Shown one piece after another: positions 26,325 through 42,649 of a stretch of DNA of 64,000 bases. The DNA comes from Lucifuga dentata. Lineage: Eukaryota > Chordata > Actinopteri > Ophidiiformes > Bythitidae. Below the pieces are notes generated by a model. It saw nothing but the letters and a program-made list of their open reading frames with translations, was not told the origin of the DNA and searched no databases. The stretch's first letter is position 1; each line of letters begins with the position of its first letter. The DNA is taken from positions 118,929-182,928 of the forward strand of contig VXCM01000203.1 of NCBI GenBank assembly GCA_014773175.1. The letters run 5' to 3'. The position numbers were made by a program, and so were the translations under genes.

Positions 26325-29300
26325 CTGTAGAGATAAATGTAATGGACTCATGTTACTGACCTTCTAAAAAAAAAAAGAAAAAAAAGAAAAAAAAAAACCA
26401 AACAAACAAACAAAAAAAAACCAAAAACACACTGGTAGACTAAAAGCTGACATTCACAAATCTTAACAGGATGCAAACAAACATGCGTGGCTTCATCTAT
26501 ATCGGCCTGCAAACCATGATTTACTGCTGCGTTTGTGGTGAATGACCAGCAGGTGGCAGCATGGTCTAACAACTTATGACTTCTAAATTCTATCTTGACA
26601 CCTTTGGTTTCTGTAGCAGCATTGCTGAGAAAAAGACTGGCTACAGACTAGTCTGTTAAATCTAATAAGAACAGTAACAGTCGATGCATTTCTACACAGG
26701 GGTCGATGTGTGTGTGGTGTTACTGTAAAATACACTGGTAACAATTTTGGAAGCAAATTCTGATTTGACAGTTAATTGTAAGTAAAGATTGACTTCAAAT
26801 ACATTAACTTTATCAAAACCACAACAATATACACATCCAAACCAGTATTGTTACTTGCACAGATTAAGGACAGAGCCAAGGATGTAAACTTTTGGCTATT
26901 TTAACTATGCATGCTGTGTTTCTGGACCTCATGACTTGACAATACGACCCCTGGTTGCCAAAAAAAAAAAATCATAAAGACAAAATCAAGAAATTGAAAA
27001 ATTAAAAGAAAAAGGTGGGAAAAAAAGAAGATACAGACATGAAAGGGACAGGAGAAACAAAATGCAAATCAAGGCTAGGTGGTCAAACGTCTAGTTTGGA
27101 CGTTGAGGTCTTTACAGCAACCATTACCTTTGCTTCTTACAGAGCTAGTCAGGGGTTCAAATCCCCGGGTCTTTATTTCCTCATGTGTCCCTGAATATTC
27201 AAAGATAAAGATATCAAAGTGTAGCTGTAGTCCCCACATTAGACCACAGGAAATACAGGGCAACAAATGGATCTCCCTTTTGAAAAGTAGAGCAGTCTGT
27301 ATCAAGTTCAAGGATGAATCTTCTTTAAGTCCTCATCATTCACTGGACTGGCGTTCCACATAAGCCAGGACAGATAACAACTACTTGATTTACCAAATCA
27401 ACACTACAGTACAAACATATCACAGCATTCTGGGAAGTATAGCTTTTAAGCCGCTAATATGATGACAGCATGCAAACGATGCTACTTCTCATGTTCTGCC
27501 TTCTACTGATTGCTGGTCTCACATATCTTATCGAACACAACAAAGTCTGGCAGCAAACATAAAGAAAAAATTTAGACCAATGTGCAGACAAATTCTGAGA
27601 TGCTCTGATGCTGTGGTATACCTACCTGGTCGTAGCCGTAAGGGCGTTGCTGCTGGGCTTGAGGGGGTCCAGGCTGAGGAGGGCGATAAGCCCCATACTG
27701 CTGTCCCTGCCCCTGAGGATAGTTTGGATACTGTCCTGGGGCACTTTGGGAGGGACCTAAAACAAAGCGGGATTTTATTTTAAAACTCTGCATTCGGTTA
27801 TGGCTGGAATAAAGCCTGAAAGCATCTGAAAAATGTCGCTGAGCACAGGCAGCACAAACTGTGGATTGAGCTGCTTCTTACCTGTCATTATCAACAATCT
27901 CTGTCTCTGGCAGCATGCACCACAACCAAGTTTTGCTCATTAACCATTTCCATTCTCCTACTTGTTACTCTGAGAACTCTGGGGAATCACTGTTAGTTGA
28001 CTAGCACTAATGGGCTGCAATAGAAAAAAAAAAGCTGATGGATGATAGAGAGAAGATGGGGAGTAAGTTAGATCCATTTGTTTAGGCTGCCTCCGCTTCG
28101 CCTGGCTCGGTAATGAGTGATACTGCGCGAGTCAGGTTGGAGCTGGGGCGGCGCCTCCCTAATGCAAGGAGACATCAAGGAGATTCTATTGGTCTTCATT
28201 AGAGGAGCAGGCTTCATTAAAAATCACTTCATCAGCCCCCACACACTGTAGCCATGCAGGAGCTCTGAAGGGCCGAGCGAAGCTTGACTGGGGCCAAAGT
28301 CAAATGAGGCCCACGCAGCATCGTTAGTCGCTCATAATGCCTGACACTGGCGAGCGTAACCTTGTGGGGGCCTGCGAGAGAAAGCAAGTGTGGTGCGCCA
28401 GATGGATCTCACCTCGCAGCCTCTGCCTCTCCGATAGCTCATTACTAACACAAGATAAAGGCCCCCGGCTCACTCGAGAGGGTGAGGGATGGAAAGTTCC
28501 AGCGAAGAGGAGATGAGGAAGAAAAAGACCAAAGAGTTGCAGGAGCTTGCATGCCGTCAGTCGTTTTTAAAACCCCCCAGAATTAAGCAGATTTTGATAG
28601 ATGGTTAAGTCTCAATGGGAGTGTAAGTGAGCAAGGTACATTATAAGTGAATTAAAATGATTGTAATTTTTTTGTTTCAGTCAAAATGGTCTGGACCTAA
28701 TTGGATTTTTTCTCTAATGAGGCTCTTGCAGCAGACAACATACTATATAATGAGTAACAACTGATGCAATTCCTGTCTATGCTTTTCAACATACAGCGGA
28801 CCTTTATCAAGCTGCATTCTTTATAGTTTCTAGATGCCTTGTGATATTAAGAGCTCAAAAATACATCACATTTGGTAACTTATCTGTAAGACAATCATTC
28901 ATTCCTCAGAGCAATTATAACTTTTCTGTTGCGAGCTGACATTTAGGTCAAATGTCTGCTAAATGTCTCCGACTGTTTCAGATCGAACTCCAACTAACAA
29001 CAAGGCCATTTCTAACAAAACAAAGAGTCACGACAATTTGTCAACTCATTTAGACCTATTCTCTAGCTCTAGAACATTTATGATGAGTATACTGCATAAA
29101 ATTAGAGTATTTAGCCAAAAATGCTGAGATACAGGGAGTTCAAAATGTTTGGCTGGCAGTTACCACACGTGGCCCAGTGTCTGTACCCATCAGCCAAAAC
29201 TCATCTCCCACTCCCTGACAACACACTGCCATATCAAACGCATGCTGAAGCTTTGGGAGGAATGCTAATGTGGTGCCAGTCACCACTACTGATTACATTT

Positions 29301-32300
29301 CTCTTCCACTGAGTCTCAATCCCTGAACCATTCATTAAGGTGCTCCTTCCATCCCGTGCTCTTGATGATGCCTTGACACGCGTTTGGCACAGTTACATTT
29401 CCAAGAGGCAGCAACCGCCGACACACTCAGGAGGAGTTATTATTCACAGTTTGCAGCGAGCCACAGAGAGCAGACAGTGCCTCCTACAGGACAAAAAGGA
29501 AACTCACCGTAGGCCTGCTGCTGTGGTGGGTAGGCTTGTTGACCTGGATACTGCTGCTGAGGGGGGTAGCCCTGCTGCTGGGGGGGGCCTTGCTGGTATG
29601 CTTCCTGCTGTTGGCCATACTGAGCATTACCTTCAGGGAGGCAAAACCAGACAATATGAACAACATGTTGACGACTACAGCTCAATAGCAAAGCCGACAG
29701 GCAGACACTTAACCCTTAAGAATTATTCCTTAACTAGGAAAAAAATAAATAAAACGAAGTTGTTTTTTTTTTTATGGATTTGTCAATATTTCACAGGACA
29801 TTTACACAAAAAGAGCAGATGTATACGGACTGAAGGCAAGATATGGTTTTTAGCTTGAGGAACTTGACATGCACCTGGGATTAACACAAACTTACCTGGC
29901 ATTTACAGCCATAAATAAAGATAAAATAGTATTATGTAAACATATAGTCATCAAAGAGGCAAGAAATGGTTACCGAAGGAAAGAAAATCAAATTTAAAGA
30001 AGAGCAAGAACTTTTGGTTTGCACATGCAAGTTTGGACTGCTGTAACTCCACGTTACTTCCAGTGTTGAGTACACTGTAAAGACTTATAATCGAAACGTA
30101 TACACTACATGAATTTTACATATTACTAAATGAGCCCATGTCAATTCACTGTCAGAGTTCATATTTATAGTTTCATCTCAGTAATATTATGAACAATCCA
30201 CCTACCAACACCTTGAATCGGGATACGAATGTTGCAAACTGTACGATTACCTCCATAAGCTCAGTAGAAACACACTAATACCATCTATTTACACAGGTAA
30301 TATCTGGTAGTGTAAACAATATTCTCAGTGGGATGGCATGAGATTTGAAGTTGATCATATCTCTGATAAGCTGTTTTGAAGACTTTTTTCCACCTGTTTT
30401 AAAGCTAATGTTTTTCAAAAATGTTTTTTTTTTTAACTCAGAAAAAGGAAGAAATTTATGTTCAAGGGGACAAGCAGAACAGTGTAGTCAGAAGAGGAAA
30501 AACAAAACAAAAAAGAAGTAAATGTTAATTGGATAAAGAAAAACAGAAGAAGTAGTTTTTCATGAATCAGTGATCCTTCAATGTGGCCATTATTGTAATG
30601 TTAAAACCTAAAATCATCTGTGACAGGTAGTACTAAGTATGCGCACTTTTCTTCCAGACCATCCTCCAAAAAATTACAACTTTTATGCCAAATCACCGTG
30701 GTATTTTTTTGCAGTAATATCAAAGGTGCACACATTCCTCCAGGTTAAGGTGGCAGTTAATAGGGAGTTTGCTATTCATAAATCTGTAAATATGCAGATT
30801 TAACTCATGATTACATACTCATTGTAACTTGCTATATGCTTTTTAAATCATGCTTTTATGTTTGGGGTGTAGCTCTGCTGACAACTTTCTCTTCTTCCAA
30901 TAGATTTTGGCAGATGAGATGCTGCAAAGCAGTGTGGCTATCCCTCACTGCTGATGTGTTTTCTCAACGACAATTGTCAATCCTGCTCCTGGGAATCTGC
31001 AGAACTTCATATTTTCCAATTCACCACGTTCTACCTGCACCTGATTGGCTTTAGCTCATCAAAGGCAAAATAATTATGTAATGAGTTCAGTGTGAGCAAA
31101 GCAGGTAGAAATAGCGAAGCAGTGGATCCCCGGGAGCAGGATCGACAATCATTACTTGATGGAATCTGTATTATGAAACCCACTTACTATGACCAACAGC
31201 TGCCACACATCCACCAAAACAATCTGCAGAATGAACACTTAAATAGAACTTTATGCACCTTCATCATATACTGACTACAACCACCTACACGACTGTCTCT
31301 GAGCATTCTGACACCATCAACCGGAGCCTGATGTCAGCGGTGGAAAGGTATTAAAAGAGCAGATCCTAAGCTACCAATCAACTGTGGCTTTTTTTTTTTG
31401 AAGTAGGAGTACACTTTGCTAACATGGGTGCTTCTTCAAAATCTGAAACCGTATTGTTCCTCTGTAAGAGCCCAAAGTCACTTTAAATTCCCAGAAAATA
31501 ATGAAGAAACTGAAACATATTTTTGGCTTTGTCACAGTCTCTTTTCATCTGTGTTTTAACACACACCTGGGTTGATGTTTTTTTGTTCATTTTATTTTCC
31601 AGAAGTGACTGGATGCTTCGCCTACCTTCTGAGGCTCCCTGTCCTGCGTGACTGTACTGGTCCCCATAGTAGTCTTCCTGCCCTGGGTACTGCTGGGGGG
31701 GTCCTACATACACATACACAACATACACACAGGTAGATTCAAGGTGTTGAATCAGTTGTGTGAGGGTAAGGGGAATAACGAGGATTTCCTTTGCCACTAG
31801 TCCTCATAAAAAATCTTTCTTGTGGTCACCAGCTAATTTTGGGGTGTTTTGGGGCCTTAGGGTTACATCTTGAGGCTTCAAGATGTCTGTGAGGGACAAA
31901 GTAGAAAAAGTTAAAATTTTGAAGAGCAAGAGTAAGAAATAGAGAAGGATGGGTTAGGGGAGAAGAAAGACAGCAGCAGTCACAACTTGAGACTCGATGT
32001 GAGCGGCGTACCTTGCTGTGGTGGTCTGTAAGGGGGCATCGGTCTCTGCCCCATGACGTGGTTCCCTTGGTTGACCTGACCCATCATGCCCATGGGGTTC
32101 TGTTGTCCTTGGTAGTGCTGCCCACCACCACCAGGAGGCATGTTGTACTGCTGGGAGGGAGGCTGCTGGTGCATCATGGGGCCTGAGGTACACCAACAGA
32201 GTTTACTTTCTTGAAACAGTTAGAAGCAGAACCTACATTATAAACAGGTTTATCTAAATAACTACCAGTAACACAGGTGCTGGACTTGACGTAAAGGAAA

Positions 32301-35300
32301 AAACAAAAAGTTGTTTTACCTTGGTTGGGCTGCATGTTCATGTTTGGCCGAGGGCCATAGTTTCCCATAGGCTGGCCCTGGGTCATGTTCATTTGGCTCT
32401 GAGCTGGAATGCCTTGGGAAGAAGGGACGGTGTGATTGTAGCCACCCATCGAACCGTGGCTACTGGGGGGCATGTTCATGGAGCCGCTGGGCATGTTTGG
32501 GGGCTGGTTGGGGCCTGGGACGGGACCTTGCATGGTTATGTGATTAGGGCCTGGAAAACAGCAGCAGAAAATATTTATTCCTTGTGAAAAACAATGCTAA
32601 TACTTAGCATACGTGATTTTTAAGTTTTTACATTACATTTCCAACATATTGAGATATGATATGTGTGCTGTCAGCAAATATCTAAATGTGTGATGTGGCT
32701 TATGTATTTCAATATGACAGGAAAGGCTTATAAGGCACTGTTAACCATAATAGATCTTTACCTAAATGGCAATAAGCACCTGTCACCTGCACCTCTTTTT
32801 CTAACCAGGTCGCTTGTAGTTAGATGTAGACTGACTTGTACTGAGTTACTTCACTTTAAGTTGCAACCTTGACAACTTATTTAACAGTTACTGTAGCTTC
32901 TTTGCGATAAAAGCATTCCACTTTGTTTGACCAAGAGGCAGCACTAGGAAAGGGTTCCGTTTTCAATATTAACATAATGACAGACCAACAGGCTTCATTA
33001 AAAATCTGGTAACATGGCAAAGAAGAGTGGACCAGAAATCAATGAGGCTCCAGTCTTTTAGATGAAAGTCATAACAGGGACGAGAGTGACATTAAACTCC
33101 AAACAACATGAACTCATACATCACACAGGAGCTAAAACACTGAAAGCTGATAATAGCAAATCTTTAAAACGGTCCTTTGTCTCTAGTCGCCTTCATACAC
33201 ACACTGTTCAATGCCATTACTGTGCTGCTTTGAAGTTAGTGTGGCCCAGCGTCTAAGCAGTGCAGTAAAGCGACACCATATTATTAGTATTGTGGGTAGA
33301 AAGCCTATCTACAACTATGACAAAACAATGAAAATACAAAAACTAAGCTGCATGGCACAACGTAGTGTAAGTGTGCAATACTGTGCCACAGGGAAAAAAA
33401 TGACACTCCTGTGGCAACATTTTGAGGTTCTAATCTGGTGCCCTAGACGTCCATGCTTTTACAATTAACAACCTTTGTGTGATACAGCAATTAGTCCTTT
33501 TTATAGAGCAAACATCTACCTCAGTGCTTCAACAAAAAATAGTGAAATATGTGCATTTACAAACAAAAGAAAAACAAATTTCAAACACACAATAAAATAT
33601 ATCAGGTTAGCAAAAGAGGAAAAAACAACAATCAAAGAGAGCAGAACTCCAAGACCACCAGAGCTGGCAAATGGGTGACATCATCCTTCAGCAGAGCGAC
33701 CTCCCTCACAGTTCTGTGGTGTTGCTAGGCAACCCAAGTGAGACAGGGACCAAGGGAGAAGAAGGGGGAAGAAAAAGGAGAGAAAGAAGAGGGAGCGTTG
33801 CTGGGAAGGAGGGTCACTTACCAGGCATCTGTCCATTCATCTGGTTCTGCATGTGTGGGGCTGGAGGGCCGCCGCTGACCATACCCTCAGAGGGCATGTT
33901 GTGACCGTGAGGGGGCTGGGGGGGGGCTCCACTTTGGTTCATCCCACCAGGACCCATGGGCATGTTTTGAGTGGGCGGCTGCAGGTGCACAACACAGACA
34001 CATAAACACACATGAGCTGTACTACAAAGGCACTGAAGCTAGAACAATGAAAGAGAAAAAAAAAAAAAAAAAAANAAAAAAACAGCTCAAGGGGAGAGAA
34101 AAAAAAAAATTATCCCTCTAGTAAATAACATAATTAAGTGAATCTGTGATATATCAAGGACAAAACTGACTACAATGGCATTTTTAAGGGGAAATAAATT
34201 CAGTCACATAATACACTGGCCTATATAATGGCATAATTCCTATCAAGGACTTCAGAAAGTGACAGTACCGAGAAAGAATTTTTTTAAAAATTGAAACATT
34301 ACGTCAAAACTTAATTAAAAGAACTCCAAGCTGCATGCAACCAGCTTTAAATAAGCTTCTAAAAAACGGAGCTCACTGTGAATCTATATGCAGTCCCTTA
34401 TAAACTATGGAGCACAAAGAGAGTGTACTTCCGTGATACTAATTTTCTGAGCAAGAATGACCTTGAACTGGTATTTTCATTTCAAATTGTATATATTTTG
34501 AAAAATCTACACCTCGTGAAATAAAAATTTAACTGATTCAATGTTGTACTTGGGTTTTTCTTCAGCATCCTTAAATCCTTTTATTGACCATCAATCCAAA
34601 TCATTTAACACAAGCAACATGGGTTGGCTCTCAAATGGGACAAAATAGCTCAGCACTTGACAGGTGAGCAACATCAACATTATATTGAGACAGAGGAAGG
34701 CAAATCGTTACATAAAACTCACAAATAAAAACAATCAGCTGGAATCAGTACTCACAGCAGGGAGGAGAGACTGCATGTTCTGATTGGAGTCTGCTATTGT
34801 GGCGAGGTACACTAAATTTCTGTGCAGCATCTGTTGATACCTGTGGAGGGTCGTCAATAAAAGCAATGTAAGCTTTGGCAAGAACATGCAGTGTCTGAAA
34901 AACAATCATATGGCATTTAAAGACTAGACTGAGTAAATTCAACGCTATAGCAACGTTCAGGCAAAAAAGAAAAAACAAAACAAAACAAAAAAAAACCCAA
35001 AAAAACAAAAAACAAACAAACAAAAAAAAAACAATTCCATTACTTACTGTGAACATTCTGTTGTCTTGCCTTTGCTTTGGAAGTCCATTATACATTGAAT
35101 CAGCTGGTTGTTCTCATCAAGTAACTGTTAAAGAATGACAAAATGTATGTACAGCAATGTAATATCATTTGTTTATGACATCTTTGAACACGCCGAATTT
35201 AAAATGCGTAACACTGAATAACTTGCTGATTTGCCCTTGCACGATGATTGCCATTTTGTTCTAATCTGACAATAACGGGGACGAATGGGGGCGTTTTGGT

Positions 35301-35686
35301 AAAATGTGAATGTTCGTTTCAAGCTAACAAAAGACGCGTCTTGTTAGCTAGCGGTACTCTGCTAACAAAACCACAGGCCTAGGTTCATTTATAAATATTT
35401 TCTACTTTATTCGGTAAAATCCACCTCACACTCATCGACTACATATGCCATGCTCCCTCCAGAGAGGTTCATATTCACCGCGCTTTGACCCTGCAACGTT
35501 GATGCCGATCTATTCACTGCTGGGCTTTGATGGCCAATGCTACATTGATGAGCTAAACGGCTAGCAACGTCTGATGCCATTGCCTCCATTCTGCGACGCG
35601 CAAGAAACATGAATTACCTTTTGTATTCCAGCAGGTGTTATATCACCCTTTCCACGCTGCCTGTGAGGTGCAAATGCCACCGACAT
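26298..35686 (-). CDS. ss18: SS18 (SYT), BAF/SWI-SNF chromatin-remodelling subunit; full coding region, ten exons
   Basis: Joined coding exons, 5' to 3': 35686-35618, 35124-35048, 34840-34756, 33978-33822, 32550-32320, 32182-32012, 31703-31626, 29630-29508, 27756-27626, 26324-26298. They sum to 1149 bases (382 residues plus stop), all introns are GT-AG, and the frame is kept throughout. Residues 1-77 are the SNH domain, which in the SS18 family contacts the BRG1/BRM ATPase (MSVAFAPHRQRGKG start, YQQMLHRNLVYLATIADSNQ core). The rest is the disordered QPGY domain rich in Gln, Pro, Gly and Tyr, ending in GYDQ-GQYGNYQQ. SS18 is a nuclear transcriptional co-activator. RQRGKG near the start and PMGPGGMNQSG in exon 4 fit SS18 better than its paralogue SS18L1/CREST. 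A tyrosine-rich cassette known in mammals was not found. The gene is head-to-head with psma8. Confidence 0.96.
27626..27756 (-). CDS. ss18: ss18 coding exon 9
   Basis: 131 bp. Codes GPSQSAPGQYPNYPQGQGQQ and YGAYRPPQPGPPQAQQQRPY, ending GYDQ on a codon boundary at donor CAG|gtaggt. Confidence 0.95.
27758..29507 (-). other. ss18: ss18 intron 8, with a GC-rich central block
   Basis: Most of the intron is AT-rich. The stretch 28080-28520 is markedly richer in GC and CpG, has mixed composition without simple repeats, and contains several TAATG/CATTA words. It has no splice-flanked coding frame. It is a candidate intronic regulatory element. Confidence 0.35.
29508..29630 (-). CDS. ss18: ss18 coding exon 8
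   Basis: 123 bp, phase 1-1. Codes GNAQYGQQQEAYQQGPPQQQ followed by GYPPQQQYPGQQAYPPQQQ and AY. Acceptor cctgaag after a pyrimidine-rich tract, donor ACG|gtgagt. It aligns with the QYGQQQ-DAYQG region of SS18. Confidence 0.92.
29631..31625 (-). other. ss18: ss18 intron 7
   Basis: A 2-kb AT-rich intron. I searched it by eye on the minus strand for a tyrosine-rich exon like the mammalian alternative one and saw none. Simple T runs only. Confidence 0.5.
31626..31703 (-). CDS. ss18: ss18 coding exon 7
   Basis: 78 bp, phase 1-1. Codes PPQQYPGQEDYYGDQYSHAG then QGASE, ending at donor GAAG|gtaggc. Mammalian SS18 continues at this point with MNQQYYPDG; here the exon stops before that segment. Confidence 0.93.
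32012..32182 (-). CDS. ss18: ss18 coding exon 6
   Basis: 171 bp, phase 1-1. Codes PMMHQQPPSQQYNMPPGGGG through GQRPMPPYRPPQQ, close to mammalian SS18. Confidence 0.95.
32320..32550 (-). CDS. ss18: ss18 coding exon 5
   Basis: 231 bp, symmetric phase 1-1. Contains SSHGSMGGYNHTVPSSQG and GQPMGNYGPRPNMNMQPNQ. The acceptor is ttttccag, and the donor G|gtaaaa is slightly weak. Confidence 0.95.
32551..33821 (-). other. ss18: ss18 intron 4
   Basis: AT-rich intron. Short open frames on the plus strand (32663-32872, 33062-33678) have no recognisable domain and no splice support. Confidence 0.5.
33822..33978 (-). CDS. ss18: ss18 coding exon 4
   Basis: Starts PPTQNMPMGPGGMNQSG and ends APHMQNQMNGQMPG with one base of the next codon. 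This begins the Met/Pro/Gly-rich part. Acceptor ctgcag, donor G|gtaagt. Confidence 0.95.
33979..34755 (-). other. ss18: ss18 intron 3
   Basis: AT-rich intron with a poly-A run containing an N at 34075. Nothing else recognised. Confidence 0.5.
34756..34840 (-). CDS. ss18: ss18 coding exon 3
   Basis: Completes the SNH domain with YQQMLHRNLVYLATIADSNQ and NMQSLLPA. Acceptor ccacag, donor GCT|gtgagt at a codon boundary. Confidence 0.96.
35048..35124 (-). CDS. ss18: ss18 coding exon 2
   Basis: Codes from LLDENNQLIQCIMDFQSKGK to TTECS plus two bases of a Gln codon. Acceptor aacag, donor CA|gtaagt. It is part of the SNH helix bundle. Confidence 0.95.
35125..35617 (-). other. ss18: ss18 intron 1
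   Basis: CpG-enriched first intron. A 67-residue open frame (35610-35407) runs on the minus strand just after the donor. It is not in frame with exon 1, and I recognise no homologue, so it is treated as chance. Confidence 0.5.
35618..35686 (-). CDS. ss18: ss18 coding exon 1
   Basis: Codes residues 1-23 (MSVAFAPHRQRGKGDITPAG, then IQK). It ends on a codon boundary at donor AAAAG|gtaatt. The ATG matches the family start exactly. Confidence 0.96.
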
Positions 35687-39644
<3,958 letters not shown>

Positions 39645-40055
39645 AGCAAGGAATCAACAGTTTTTCTTTCTTGCACTTGGATGACAAAAGCATATGTGGG
39701 TTACGGATATTAGTAAGTTTCAGAGGAATTCCGCTTCCAGTGACTTATTTCATTGTAAAGAGCTGAATCATTACCTGGAATCTGCTTATGTTACTTAAAA
39801 GTGGACACATTTCTCAGTGATACTTAATCACTTTCAAAGAACAAAGTCCAGTTGTTAAACGTCCAGCTGTTGAGTTGACTGTAAAAGGCACATATTCAGG
39901 TCTCAGGTGAGGGTTTAGAGCTCAGATGACATTTAGAGGATGGTTTTGTACAATAATCACCAAACTACTCACAAACATTGAAATAAACTGTGTCAACATC
40001 ATTATTGTGATGTATCAAAGTACTCAATAAAAACTGATTTGTTTGTAACATCTTT
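39645..40055 (+). other. psma8: psma8 3' UTR with two poly(A) signals
   Basis: AATAAA occurs at 39982-39987 and again at 40026-40031. The second is followed by a T/G-rich stretch suitable as a downstream element. The exact cleavage site is not visible. Confidence 0.65.
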
Positions 40056-41462
40056 TCAATGTTATTTACAAAAGTAGCATAGCAACTGTTATGCTAATTG
40101 ATATTCTTTGGAATGTCAGATGGTTTTTGGTTAAATACTGTCCACCTATGGAGCCACTAGCAATATTCAGTTATTATTAGTGATACTCTGACCAGCATCT
40201 TTTGGACAAAAGTGAAGGAAAGTAAGACAGTTTCTTTTATTTATTATCCTGCAAAGCAAATACTGCTGTAAAGATAACTACTTTTTAAAAAGCTTCTAGT
40301 GTCTATATAGAGTGTATGGCTATAAAGTGCACTGTTTTTCATTTATCAGCATTTTGTGGCACAGACCTGCAAATGAAGAAAGTAGCTCAGATTACTTTAT
40401 AAAGTGCTCACCTCTTCCTCAGTCATTTAAAACAAATTATCAACGAGTGAATGAAGTGTCTAATGGTGGCCCAGCGAGACCCCTTTTTGCCTCTCCTTCC
40501 TTTTATTCCCCCCTAAATTCGCTTATCAAGCAACCACTGCTCTGAATTCTCAACGACACAATTATGGCCGGCGGTGTGGTAGGGCTGCTTAATGGGATCC
40601 TGGCCTCAGACCCCAGTGGGAACTTTCAGTGACTTTAATCTGGAGCCCTTTGAAAAGTTGTGCCGTGCTGTGCTGAAGAGCCCCGGGGGTTCCCTCTGAC
40701 TCTCACCAAAGACATAATGGTGAATGGTAAAGTCCTTCATTTATAGTCATCTCCCCAAGCCAGGATTGCCTGAGTGGGTGCCTTGGCAATTGCACTTTGT
40801 CTGCAATTTGTCTTGTTTGTGAGTCTTACAGGCTGGTGTGTGGTTGATATCAGAAAATCAAGCTGCGATATTACTTCCTATATGTGCTAGAAGTAAATCT
40901 AGGGAGGGCAGACAAAATTGCAAAACAATTTTGATAGGGTTTGTGTGCCTGACCTGATACACTTAATTGCTGCACACTAAACTAATGCAGTTCAAGTCTG
41001 AATATAAGGTTGCGGTCACAGCTTTGCTTTATGGTACAAATATGAGGTGTTGAATTCAGCAGATGACAAAACAGTCTACATGTAAACTATAATAAAGTTT
41101 ATTCTTGGTAATCCTCCAGCTGCAGAGGTTATCTGATCCATCTTGCCAATAGAGCAAGAGCAGCTTATTCTGCTGTTGCTTAGACTCCCAGTCTTTTGAA
41201 GTGCTTGTGGGAAGAGTTTTTTTTTTTGGTCTTTTGTTTATTTATTTATTGTTGCTAGTGTTGTTGTTGTTGCCCATAATCAGTGTTACTGTGCCTCAGG
41301 ATAAAGTCCATCTCTCTCATCGCTGACTGCTGCTCATCATTAATGCAGAAAATAATGGCTCCACCAGAGGTCATCGACGGAAGAATGAGGCCTGAGGACA
41401 TGTACTCTCCAAGCAAGAATGCACACTGCTGCAGGCTGTCGACTGAGTGTGTTGTTAGTATG

Positions 41463-41490
41463 CACACACACACACACACACACACACACA
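41463..41490. repeat. (CA)n microsatellite
   Basis: Perfect CA tract. Confidence 0.9.
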
Positions 41491-42594
41491 GCTTATAGGC
41501 CAATTGCACATGCACGTAGCAGACATGGTATTAAAATGAACACACAACAGATTTTTTCCTTAACATTGCACACAGCTCCTTCTCTCTTGATCTGTCATAC
41601 ACTTAAGGCAAAGTGTGTTCTTATATTCTGGTGAAGAGAGTACAAACACTGGAAAAAGGATTAAATGTATTCACATATGATTAATTTAGTTGGATATATA
41701 TCTTAACGCTGATAATCTGAACTTTGTCGAATGATTGTCTTCCTCCTCTCTAGCTGATTTCCTAGTCAAACAGATTTTACTTTGAGCATTTACATTTTTG
41801 TCATTCTGATGTGCCAGCCTGTAGTCATAATTCACAGTTTGCTCCTCTTGGGATGTTTAAAATTTGTCAGTAGAATGTCCTCAAGTCCAAACAAGGCAGT
41901 TGCTTCAAGGGTAAAAGCACACAGACATTTGCACCCCAGGGGAACTAAAATTACATTAGTCCTCTGTTAAGAATACCATACTGCTAAATTACTTAAGGTG
42001 ATATCAAGTTCTACCAGCAGGGTGCAGTGTTGCATAAAAGCAGTGCTCCCATCATATCAGTTACACTTTCATCTCACTTTTAGTACTACAGATTGACAGT
42101 ATGACTCCTCTAGCAAACAGCGAGCAGAATCTACTGGCTACTGACATGTTGTTATATGTGTGTTTTAACACAAGCCCACAAAATGTCTCAGAACAATTGA
42201 ATCCATCGTGGGAGAGTTCCTTTGCTTAAAACTTGTCAGATGAAAAAGCAGCATTGTTTTTGTCCTCAAGCGATGGCCAAGCTGTCAAAGTGTGTTGGGT
42301 CATAAAAGGCTACGCTCCCAACACTGTCCCTTTTTTGCTCGTCACATGTTGACAGTTACACACATGCACCATTATTTGGGCATAGCAGATTGACTTGCCT
42401 CTGCTCATGCCCTTCAGGGTATTGCAGTATGAAGTAAATTTTGGTCATATTGGAATGTTGGTTTACATATCCACAAGTCATCATAACATGTTCTCTTTTA
42501 ATGTTCTCTTTTCACTTGTAGCTCCAGGGATACATTTTGAATATCATTCCATTATCTCATATCACAAATCTGATCTTTTCTGTCTGTCTTTAAA

Positions 42595-42598
<4 letters not shown>

Positions 42599-42646
<48 letters not shown>
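42599..42646. repeat. (CT)n microsatellite
   Basis: Perfect CT tract of about 48 bases. It produces Leu/Ser frames on the plus strand and Arg/Glu frames on the minus strand that are not genes. Confidence 0.95.

Positions 42647-42649
<3 letters not shown>

Noticed and set aside
27154..27164. ggttcaaatcc, a tRNA B-box-like word in ss18 intron 9
   Set aside because: No A box at tRNA spacing and no cloverleaf could be drawn. It may be a SINE fragment, but support is too thin.
35407..35610. 67-residue open frame on the minus strand inside ss18 intron 1
   Set aside because: It is not in frame with exon 1, has no recognisable domain and sits in a CpG-enriched first intron where long chance frames are common.
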